DNA of 5,204 nucleotides from assembly GCA_015489295.1 (NCBI GenBank), contig WGAB01000137.1:1-5204 (forward strand), written 5' to 3'. A model generated the notes under the pieces. The model saw nothing but the letters and a program-made list of their open reading frames with translations. It searched no databases and had not been told where the DNA came from. Origin of the DNA: Caldifarciminota bacterium. GTDB taxonomy: Bacteria; WOR-3; Hydrothermia; WGAB01. The stretch's first letter is position 1; the number at the start of each line of letters is the position of its first letter. The translations under genes and the position numbers were made by a program. Positions 1 to 5,204 of the stretch are shown piece after piece.

Positions 1-1424
1 CCATAGGCCCTGTTCCACTTTCCGCCTCCTACCGTAGAGGCCTCTCGTTCGGTCACATTGTTGTAGCCGCCCAGGATTGCACCGTATTTGTCTTTTACCC
101 TGTTGTATGCGCCGGAGAGAATGCCCGCACGGATACCGAGAATTTTGTTGTGGTCACCGCCAGCAATCACTGAGACATAGGCACCGGTGGTCACCGTGTC
201 AGAGCTCCCGCCACATATTACGGAGTTCGTACCCCCTGCAAAATTGTCTGTTCCACCTCCCACAGTAGCATAGTCCCCTGCTGCCTGATTCCGATTACCT
301 CCTAAAACCGATGCATACGAACCAGAGGCTTCATTGTGGTTTCCGCCTGCCACCACACTTGTGGCTCCTCCCGCAGCATTGGAGATCCCCCCGGATACGG
401 TGGCATACGAACCAGAGGCTTCGTTTGCCACACCACCTGCCACCGTTGCATACTGGCCGGAGGTCGTGTTCTCGCGGCCTCCTGCGACCGTTGAATAGGA
501 TTCCTTTGCCCTGTTTCTATACCCTCCGCCAACGGTGGCATAATACCCCGCAGAGTCGTATGCACCACCTGCTATCGTGGCAGCTTCATCAAGGGTAACG
601 TTCGCATGCCCTCCGCCGATGGTCGCATATTGGCCATAAGTTTTATTCCCGTATCCGCCCCCTATGGTTGCATTTGGGCTGCCAGATTCGATTTCATTGA
701 GAACACCTCCACCGATGAAACCTACATCACCTCGGATTGTGTTGTATCCCCCACCTGTGATGGACGAAAAGGAACCGAGAACCTGATTGTGTTGCCCTCC
801 GGTTACTACAGCTCCCTGGTTTTGTGCGCTGTTGGCGAACCCGCTCAAGACTGCTGCATAGGGATAAGGATGGTCCGACGCGCCGGTGGTTGAACTCACC
901 CCCAAATTCACATGGGTATAGGCTGAATCACCGTAGAGGGTGTTACCGACTCTGGCCAGGCCATAGGGGCCTTTTGTAAAGAGAACGTTGTCCTGCAGGG
1001 ACCAGTATCCTCCGAGGTTAAAGAGCGCCGTGTCGGCGTACAAACTGTGAAACGCATGGGCGGCGCTCACGATGCGTTTCCTCGGCGAAAGAACCTCGGA
1101 GCCGATGGCGATCTCAAGGTAGAGATCCCTGCCGTCAAAGATGGAGTCGGGTAGGGGTGTTGAGGACCCGAGAAGAACATGGAAATACCCCCTGTTGACC
1201 TCAACATTGGGGTGGGTTTCGGACCAGTACTGGGTGCCACCGGTGGCTTCGGACCAGATACTGAAGGTCATGGTGAGGTTGCCGTTGACCGGGGTGGTAT
1301 CAGAGGAGTTGGCGAGGAAGCCGGAGTAGTTGAGGAGGTTGGGGACCGAGCGGGTCCCCGGAGAGAGGGCAGGGGTCCCAGAGATCTGGGACACGATACA
1401 GAGCCATAGGACTCCGTACCACAT
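1..1424 (-). CDS. Secreted surface protein with YadA-head-like tandem repeats (3' end beyond window)
   Basis: The frame is open from ATG 1424 to the left edge (474 codons, no stop), so the C-terminus is missing. The ATG is set by AAGGAGG 6 nt upstream; an in-frame TGA at 1454-1452 limits any extension. Residues 1-20 are hydrophobic (YGVLWLCIV) and look like a signal peptide, though the first 20 residues contain no Lys or Arg, which is unusual. Residues about 27-130 form a compact beta-rich domain (VPNLLNYSGFL..., YFHVLLGS, LPDSIFDGRDLYLEIAIG, SPRKRI...AAHAF), a type I associate with large exported proteins of uncultured bacteria. Residues 131-188 are a linker. From residue 189 there are about 19 tandem 15-residue repeats resembling coils of a trimeric adhesin head. 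Function is probably at the cell surface or extracellular, possibly adhesion; this is inference, since no anchor is visible. It has its own promoter and a less GC-biased composition than the operon upstream. Confidence 0.85.
   Translation of the reverse strand, partial: MWYGVLWLCIVSQISGTPALSPGTRSVPNLLNYSGFLANSSDTTPVNGNLTMTFSIWSEATGGTQYWSETHPNVEVNRGYFHVLLGSSTPLPDSIFDGRDLYLEIAIGSEVLSPRKRIVSAAHAFHSLYADTALFNLGGYWSLQDNVLFTKGPYGLARVGNTLYGDSAYTHVNLGVSSTTGASDHPYPYAAVLSGFANSAQNQGAVVTGGQHNQVLGSFSSITGGGYNTIRGDVGFIGGGVLNEIESGSPNATIGGGYGNKTYGQYATIGGGHANVTLDEAATIAGGAYDSAGYYATVGGGYRNRAKESYSTVAGGRENTTSGQYATVAGGVANEASGSYATVSGGISNAAGGATSVVAGGNHNEASGSYASVLGGNRNQAAGDYATVGGGTDNFAGGTNSVICGGSSDTVTTGAYVSVIAGGDHNKILGIRAGILSGAYNRVKDKYGAILGGYNNVTEREASTVGGGKWNRAY
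313..332 (-). repeat. 20-nt perfect direct repeat, copy A (partner at 403-422)
   Basis: On the minus strand this reads GAAGCCTCTGGTTCGTATGC (residues E365 to Y370 plus two bases). It is identical to 403-422, exactly 90 nt (two 45-nt units) away. Neighbouring bases differ, so the identity is confined to this block. It may record a recent copying or conversion event within the array. Confidence 0.8.
403..422 (-). repeat. 20-nt perfect direct repeat, copy B (partner at 313-332)
   Basis: Same 20 bases as copy A, in the same reading frame, encoding E335 to Y340 plus two bases. The 90-nt offset equals two repeat units. Confidence 0.8.
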
Positions 1425-1531
1425 CACACACCTCCTTGTTAAGCCGAACCCTCATTGGGGGAAACAGGAGGAAGGAACGAAGAGAACCGTTTCCTTACCC
1501 CCACACTTCCCCGAATATCTTCAGGAGGTCT
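1425..1531 (-). promoter_or_regulatory. ~107-nt leader (5' UTR) with possible Shine-Dalgarno-masking segments
   Basis: This is the stretch from the predicted transcription start (A at about 1531) to the start codon. It contains no recognised riboswitch and no convincing small ORF. ACCTCCT (1529-1523 on the minus strand) is an exact complement of AGGAGGT at the ribosome binding site (1436-1430). A second CCTCCT (1471-1466) can pair with AGGAGG over 6 bases. GGAAAC and GTTTCC blocks between them could form another stem. The pairings are seen in sequence; any regulatory role is inference. Confidence 0.4.
1431..1437 (-). promoter_or_regulatory. Shine-Dalgarno of the surface-protein gene
   Basis: The minus strand reads AAGGAGG, 6 nt before ATG 1424-1422. 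It is a full-strength site and fixes the start. GTG at 1427-1425 is in frame just before the ATG but sits only 3 nt from the site, so ATG is preferred. Confidence 0.9.
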
Positions 1532-1537
1532 GCCCGA

Positions 1538-1566
1538 TTTATACCCCTTTCGAGGCGCTGGGTCAA
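1538..1566 (-). promoter_or_regulatory. Sigma70-type promoter of the surface-protein gene
   Basis: The minus strand has TTGACC at 1566-1561 (5 of 6 to TTGACA), exactly 17 nt of spacer, then TATAAA at 1543-1538 (5 of 6 to TATAAT). The likely start is A1531, 7 nt after the -10 box. It lies between the pyk terminator and the surface gene, so the latter is probably transcribed separately. AT-rich sequence lies upstream of the -35 (about 1580-1601). Confidence 0.75.
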
Positions 1567-1595
1567 GGGCGGTGAAGGATAGGATATACGGGTAG

Positions 1596-1616
1596 AAAAA
1601 AGACCGAAGGCTTCGG
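1596..1616 (-). terminator. Probable intrinsic terminator after pyk
   Basis: Beginning 12 nt after the pyk stop, the minus strand reads CCGAA-GCC-TTCGG (1616-1604), then TC and a run of six T (1601-1596). The stem is only 5 bp, so efficiency may be modest, but position, GC-rich stem and U-tract all fit a rho-independent terminator closing the glgA-tnaA-pyk unit. Confidence 0.65.
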
Positions 1617-1627
1617 AAGGGCGGGGA

Positions 1628-3073
1628 TCAGATCAAGGTTTCGACCTCGGCTGCCTGCAGCTGGTGCCACCGGCGGAGGAGCAGGGTGTTGGTGTTGCCC
1701 GGGACCCGCAGGGGCAGGCCCACCAGAATGACGCACTGGTCTTCGGGCTGCAGGTCGGGCAGGCACCGGCCGATGTGGTGTACCACCGACCGGAGCAGGG
1801 CCGGCAGCGTGGGCTCCTCGCCGATCACCGGTTCCACGCCGAAGGCGATGTGGATCTGCCGCGCCACGGTCTGGCTTGGGGTCACCGCAAAGATGGGGAG
1901 CCGGGGCCGGCGGCTGCTGAGCCGGAGGGCCGTGGCTCCGGAGGTGGTGGGCGCGATCAGGCACCGCGCCCGCACCCGGTGCGCGAGGTCCACGGCCGCA
2001 TCCACCAGGGCCTCCGCCGGGGTTTCCCGGGGGCGGAGGGCCGGCAGGTTCCGCAGATGCTCCTCGGCGGTTTTGAGGATGCGCCGGGCCCAGGCCACCG
2101 TGTCCACCGGGTACCGGCCCACGGCCGTTTCATCGGACAGCAGGATGCCATCGGCGCCCTGCAGCAGGGCCAGGGTGACATCGGTGACCTCGGCGCGAGT
2201 GGGCCGGGGGTACTCCACCATGGAGGCCATGGTTTGGGTGGCCACATGCACGGGCCGGTGGTACCGCCGGGCCACCTGGATGATGCGACGCTGGAGATGG
2301 GGCAGTTCGGTGAGGTCCACGGCCAGCCCCAGGTCGCCCCGGGCCACGATCACCGCGTCGGCCAGATCCACCAGGGTTTCCAGGTGGTCCAGAGCCTCCC
2401 GGCGTTCAATTTTGACCATCAGGCGGGCCGAGGTATCGCGCAGCAGGTCGCGGGCCTCCTCCAGGTCGCGGGGATGCTGCACATAGGAAAGGGCGATGTA
2501 GTCAAAGCCGGCCTGGAGCCCGATCTGGAGCAGTTGCCGGTCCCGGGGGCCCAGGGAGGGCAGGTACGGGCCCGCGGGCAGGGTCACCCCTTTGCCGCTC
2601 CGCAGGAGGCCGGGCCGCAGCACCCGGGTTTTGACCGGCGGCCCGGGGTCCAGCACCTCCAGTTCAATTTCGCCGTCGCCCAGGATCACCCGGTCGCCGG
2701 GCTTAAGGGCCTTCCAGAAGCCCGGGAGTTTGACCCACACGCCCTGGTAGTCGCCCGGCCGTTCGGTGTCATAGAGCAGGAACTCCTGGCCCCGTTGCAG
2801 CCGGACGCGATCCTGGGCGACCGGCCCGATCCGGATCTTGGGGCCCGGCAGATCCTGGATGGCGGCCAGGGGAATGCCCAGGCGTTGTTCCACGCGGCGC
2901 AGGCGTTGCAGGGTTTCCAGGTGCTCTTCCGGTGTGCCGTGGCTGAAGTTGAACCGGAACCCCCGGGCGCCGGCCTCGGCCAGGCCCTGGATCACGGATT
3001 CCTGTTCCGATGCCGGGCCCAAGGTTGCGAGAATACGCCCCTGGATTTCCGGGAGCGGCGGACGGGTGGTCAT
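1628..3073 (-). CDS. pyk: Pyruvate kinase, potassium-independent type predicted
   Basis: Cytoplasmic glycolytic enzyme converting PEP + ADP to pyruvate + ATP. The 481 residues match the usual 470-500. The barrel domain covers about 11-81 and 166-340, the B lid about 82-165, the C-terminal domain about 350-470. Visible motifs: FRFNFSHG (R40, N42, S44), DLPGPKIR (D74, R81), VKIERREAL with catalytic K221 and metal ligand E223, VARGDLGL with D247, VATQTMASM with T279, YPRPTRAE, LLSDETAVGRYP. Where potassium-dependent enzymes read DTKGPEIRT this one has L75, K79 and I82, the combination described for potassium-independent enzymes. TTSGAT (376-381) resembles the effector-phosphate loop of the C-domain. 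About 14 residues follow the usual NTN ending. The ATG shares ATGA with the tnaA stop and has no clear Shine-Dalgarno, so translation is probably coupled. Confidence 0.96.
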   Translation of the reverse strand: MTTRPPLPEIQGRILATLGPASEQESVIQGLAEAGARGFRFNFSHGTPEEHLETLQRLRRVEQRLGIPLAAIQDLPGPKIRIGPVAQDRVRLQRGQEFLLYDTERPGDYQGVWVKLPGFWKALKPGDRVILGDGEIELEVLDPGPPVKTRVLRPGLLRSGKGVTLPAGPYLPSLGPRDRQLLQIGLQAGFDYIALSYVQHPRDLEEARDLLRDTSARLMVKIERREALDHLETLVDLADAVIVARGDLGLAVDLTELPHLQRRIIQVARRYHRPVHVATQTMASMVEYPRPTRAEVTDVTLALLQGADGILLSDETAVGRYPVDTVAWARRILKTAEEHLRNLPALRPRETPAEALVDAAVDLAHRVRARCLIAPTTSGATALRLSSRRPRLPIFAVTPSQTVARQIHIAFGVEPVIGEEPTLPALLRSVVHHIGRCLPDLQPEDQCVILVGLPLRVPGNTNTLLLRRWHQLQAAEVETLI

Positions 3074-4437
3074 GGGGCCACAGGTGCCAGTTCAGCCAGA
3101 AAGTGCCGCAGGTACGGCGGCTCGTACACGATCCGAAACCCGTGGAGCCGGTGCCGTTCCGGTGCCAGCCGCCTGAAGGTTTCCAGCACATGATCCAGGT
3201 GCCGCTGGGTATACACCCGGCGGGGCAGGGCCATGCGGACGAGTTCGCGTTCCACCTGTTTTTCCTTGCCGAACATCAGCGAGCCGAGTTCCACGGCGCG
3301 CACCGCGCCCTCCCGATACAGGGCCACCACCAGCGCCTGCCCGGGAAACTGCTCCCGGGGGATCTGGGGCAGCCAGGCCTTGGCGTCCACATACACGGCG
3401 TGGCCGCCGGGCGGCCAGTATACGGGCACCCCCTGCTCGCGGAGGCCCGAGGCCAGGTAGGCCACCTGGCCGATGCGGTACGCCAAGTAAGTTTCCTCCA
3501 GCGACTCCTTCAGGCCCACGGCGATGGCCTCCAGGTCGCGGCCGCTGAGGCCGCCGTAAGTAAGGAACCCCTCCCAGAGCACCAGGTACTGGCTGAACTC
3601 CCGATACAGGTCCTCCCGGTCGGTGGCGATGAAGCCGCCCACATTGGCGAGCCCGTCCTTTTTGGTGCTCATGGTGACCACATCGGCGAAGGACAGGCTC
3701 TCGCGGACGATTTCGGCGATGCTCCGGCTCTCCTGGCCGGGCTCGCGTTTCTTGATGAAATAGGCGTTTTCCGAGGCCCGGCAGGCGTCAATGTGAAAGG
3801 GTACCTCGTAGGCCTTCAGCACCTCGGCGGTGCGGCGCAGGTTGTCCAGCGACACCGGCTGGCCGCCCCGGGTGTTGTTGGTAATGGTCATGGTGAAAAG
3901 GGCCACGCGCTGGCCGCGGCGTTTGAGGTCCTGGAGCGTTTGTTCCAGCGCCGCCAGGTCCACATTGCCCTTGAAGGGGGCATCGCTCTCAAAGTCGTGG
4001 GATTCCGGGGCCGGCAGTTCTACGGCCCGGGCGCCGCGAAACAGGAAGTTGGCCAGGGTCGTGTCAAAGAAGGTGTTGGAGATCACGGTATCGCCGGGCT
4101 GGATCAGGGCCTGGGCCAGGATCTTTTCGGCCGCGCGGCCCTGGTGCACGGGCAGCACGAAGCGTTTGCCGGTGTAGTCCTGGACCGCTGCCTGGAACCG
4201 TTCAAAGCTGCGGGCGCCGGCGTAGGCCTCGTCGCCCAGGAACAGAGCGGCCCACTGTTCCTGGCTCATGGCTCCGGTGCCCGAGTCCGTCAGCAGGTCC
4301 ACCAGAATGCTCCAGGAGGGCAGGCGGAACACATTGTAGCCGGCCTTCTGGAGCAGGTGTTCCCGCTCCTCGCGGGTGGTGGGCCGCACGGGCTCGGTCA
4401 TCTTGATGCGGAAGGGTTCCAGGGGATAGGGTTCCAT
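3070..4437 (-). CDS. tnaA: Tryptophanase (L-tryptophan indole-lyase)
   Basis: Cytoplasmic PLP enzyme of the beta-eliminating lyase family, splitting L-tryptophan into indole, pyruvate and ammonia. Length 455, close to family members (about 455-475). Landmarks: EPFRIK (7-12), DLLTDSGTGAMS (47-58), GDEAYAG with E70 and Y72, HQGR (98-101) for PLP phosphate, GGQPVS (191-196), HIDACR with D217 and R220, STKKD with Schiff-base lysine K260, WEGFLTYGGL (288-297), PRR with carboxylate-binding R406. The closest alternative is tyrosine phenol-lyase. Three deciding positions are tryptophanase-like: D125 (Asp137 in E. coli TnaA), L384 (hydrophobic like Ile396, not the Arg381 of the phenol-lyase) and H445 (His463, not Phe). 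G53, E70 and N265 match the monovalent-cation site known in the family. It lies between glgA and pyk with no room for a tnaC leader, so the classic tryptophan-induced attenuation is not expected here. Confidence 0.93.
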   Translation of the reverse strand: MEPYPLEPFRIKMTEPVRPTTREEREHLLQKAGYNVFRLPSWSILVDLLTDSGTGAMSQEQWAALFLGDEAYAGARSFERFQAAVQDYTGKRFVLPVHQGRAAEKILAQALIQPGDTVISNTFFDTTLANFLFRGARAVELPAPESHDFESDAPFKGNVDLAALEQTLQDLKRRGQRVALFTMTITNNTRGGQPVSLDNLRRTAEVLKAYEVPFHIDACRASENAYFIKKREPGQESRSIAEIVRESLSFADVVTMSTKKDGLANVGGFIATDREDLYREFSQYLVLWEGFLTYGGLSGRDLEAIAVGLKESLEETYLAYRIGQVAYLASGLREQGVPVYWPPGGHAVYVDAKAWLPQIPREQFPGQALVVALYREGAVRAVELGSLMFGKEKQVERELVRMALPRRVYTQRHLDHVLETFRRLAPERHRLHGFRIVYEPPYLRHFLAELAPVAP

Positions 4438-4440
4438 GGG

Positions 4441-4448
4441 TCCCCCTC
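4441..4448 (-). promoter_or_regulatory. Ribosome binding site of tnaA inside the glgA stop region
   Basis: The minus strand reads GAGGGGGA, overlapping the last two bases of the glgA TGA and ending 3 nt before ATG 4437. The core GAGG lies about 7 nt from the ATG. It is G-rich rather than canonical, and its overlap with the stop codon suggests coupled translation. Confidence 0.55.
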
Positions 4449-5204
4449 AGGGTTTCAGGGCCCGGCGATACAGTTCCTCGTACTGCCGGGCCGAGCGGTC
4501 CCACGAAAAGTCCAGTTTCATGCCGCGGCGGATGGCCTGGAGCAGGGCCTTTTTCTGGTCGTAAAAGGCGCGGGCCCGGCGGAGGGTATCCAGGAAGGCC
4601 CGGGCCTCGTAGGGTTCAAACACGAAGCCGTACCCCTCGGGATGGGCCACATCCACCACGGTGTCCTTCAGGCCGCCGGTGGCGCGCACGATGGGCAGGG
4701 TGCCGTACCGCAGGGCGATCATCTGGCCCAGGCCACAGGGTTCAAACCGGGAGGGCATGAGGAAGAAGTCGGAGGCGGCGTAGATGCGGCGGGCCAGCGT
4801 GGCGTCAAAGGCCAGGGTCACGGAAACCCGGTCCGGATGTTGCCGGGCGATCTCGCTCAGGAGATCGTGGTACTTCTTGTCGCCCGTGCCCAGGATTACG
4901 AACTGGAACCCGAGGTCCGGTGCTTGTTCCAGGGCGGCGGCCACGAGATCAATGCCCTTTTGCTCGGCCAGGCGCGACACCATGCCCGCCAGCGGCAGCC
5001 CCAGGTCCGGCATCTTCAGGGATTCCAGCAGTCCTTTGCGGTTCAGGGTTTTGCCGCGCCGCACATTGCGGGCGGTGTACCGGGCAAAGAGGGCCGGGTC
5101 GGTGGCCGGGTTCCACACCTCGTAGTCCAGGCCGTTGAGGATGCCCACGATCTTGTTGCCGAGTTTCCGTAGGATGCCGTCCAGGCCGTGGCCGTATTCC
5201 GGGG
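4447..5204 (-). CDS. glgA: Glycogen synthase (ADP-glucose type), C-terminal half
   Basis: Adds glucose from ADP-glucose to the non-reducing end of alpha-1,4-glucan in the cytoplasm. The frame is open to the right edge; 251 complete codons plus the TGA (4449-4447) remain, so about 225 N-terminal residues of a usual roughly 480 lie outside the window. Numbering from the first complete codon at 5202: PEYGHGLDGIL (1-11) and VGILNGLDYEVWNP (19-32) are typical GlgA segments leading into the second Rossmann domain. VSRLAEQKG carries R77 and K82, equivalents of the ADP-glucose-binding Arg300 and Lys305 of E. coli GlgA. SRFEPCGL (151-158) carries the catalytic-region Glu (E154) and Cys (C156) typical of bacterial glycogen synthases. 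YGTLPIVRATGGLKDTV (166-182) and DFSWDRSA (231-238) complete the GT5 C-terminal pattern. GTG 5148 is an internal Val, not a start. It is the first visible gene of the operon, 9 nt before tnaA. Confidence 0.95.
   Translation of the reverse strand, partial: PEYGHGLDGILRKLGNKIVGILNGLDYEVWNPATDPALFARYTARNVRRGKTLNRKGLLESLKMPDLGLPLAGMVSRLAEQKGIDLVAAALEQAPDLGFQFVILGTGDKKYHDLLSEIARQHPDRVSVTLAFDATLARRIYAASDFFLMPSRFEPCGLGQMIALRYGTLPIVRATGGLKDTVVDVAHPEGYGFVFEPYEARAFLDTLRRARAFYDQKKALLQAIRRGMKLDFSWDRSARQYEELYRRALKP

Larger units (their letters stand above)
1..860 (-). repeat. Tandem ~45-nt / 15-residue coding repeats (YATVxGGxxNxASGx)
   Basis: Residues 189 to 474 of the surface protein divide into about 19 units, nearly all of 15 residues; a few have 14, 16 or 17. 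Examples are YATVGGGYRNRAKES (295-309), YSTVAGGRENTTSGQ (310-324), YATVAGGVANEASGS (325-339) and YASVLGGNRNQAAGD (370-384). A small-hydrophobic alternation (A-T-V or S-V-I) is followed by a Gly-Gly turn and an Asn at about position 10. This fits one turn of a beta-roll or beta-helix per unit, as in YadA-type heads (usual period 14). Units are well diverged at DNA level, so the array is mostly old. The array continues past the left edge. One unit carries a Cys (C404, VICGG) at a core position. Confidence 0.85.

Noticed and set aside
1..860. CRISPR array, suggested by the roughly 45-nt periodicity
   Set aside because: The units are diverged, in frame and translate to a clear protein repeat. There are no identical repeats alternating with unrelated spacers and no cas genes.
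77..893. Short plus-strand frames opposite the repeat array
   Set aside because: They are complements of the tandem coding repeats and carry Cys/His/Pro-rich nonsense. The minus frame is open for 474 codons with signal, domain and repeat structure.
1398..1400. Lipoprotein lipobox around Cys9 of the surface protein
   Set aside because: The residues before the Cys are L-W-L. A lipobox needs Gly, Ala or Ser directly before it, so lipidation is unlikely.
1330..1575. 81-codon plus-strand frame across the intergenic region
   Set aside because: It covers the promoter, leader and surface-gene start of the opposite strand and shows no protein-like features.
1664..3193. 509-codon open frame on the plus strand
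   Set aside because: Antisense shadow of pyk and the tnaA 3' end. The translation is low-complexity Gly/Pro/His/Arg with no family resemblance.
4438..4446. A tnaC-type leader peptide upstream of tnaA
   Set aside because: Only 9 nt separate the glgA stop from the tnaA start, so no leader ORF fits there.
3010..5172. 720-codon open frame on the plus strand
   Set aside because: It lies antisense to glgA, tnaA and the start of pyk, whose protein families are unmistakable. It has no recognisable motifs, and long antisense frames are expected opposite GC-rich genes with strong third-position bias.

Overview
The window reads as bacterial chromosome, with every supportable gene on the minus strand. 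In transcription order, right to left, these are: the C-terminal half of a glycogen synthase (glgA, cut by the right edge), a PLP-dependent tryptophanase (tnaA), a pyruvate kinase (pyk), a 203-bp intergenic region, and the first 474 codons of a secreted, repeat-rich surface protein (cut by the left edge).

The right two thirds (about 1628-5204) is very GC-rich. It looks like one operon: glgA and tnaA are 9 nt apart, and tnaA and pyk overlap by 4 nt (ATGA). The products touch carbon storage (ADP-glucose to glycogen), tryptophan breakdown (tryptophan to indole, pyruvate and ammonia) and the last step of glycolysis (PEP to pyruvate with ATP formation). The last two both yield pyruvate. A short hairpin with a U-tract just after pyk probably ends the operon.

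The intergenic region 1425-1627 is compact and readable. It holds the terminator, then a near-textbook sigma70-type promoter (TTGACC, 17-nt spacer, TATAAA). A leader of about 107 nt follows, then a strong Shine-Dalgarno AAGGAGG 6 nt before the ATG at 1424. The leader contains two stretches that could pair with the Shine-Dalgarno.

The left quarter (1-1424) encodes an exported protein: signal-like N-terminus, a beta-rich domain of about 100 residues, a linker, then at least 18 complete tandem repeats of about 15 residues with a YATVxGGxxNxASGx pattern. These resemble the coils of YadA-type trimeric adhesin heads. Base composition and arginine codon choice are visibly less GC-biased here than in the operon.

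Organism: sigma70-like promoter, strong Shine-Dalgarno and gene families are bacterial. The surface protein's N-terminal domain and repeats are of a kind I associate with uncultured candidate phyla (for example WOR-3/Stahlbacteria and relatives), and the high GC does not contradict that, but this assignment is weak. I see no defence system, CRISPR array, mobile element or RNA gene. The most interesting points are the potassium-independent signature in pyruvate kinase, the unusual glgA-tnaA-pyk operon, and the control region and repeat architecture of the surface protein.
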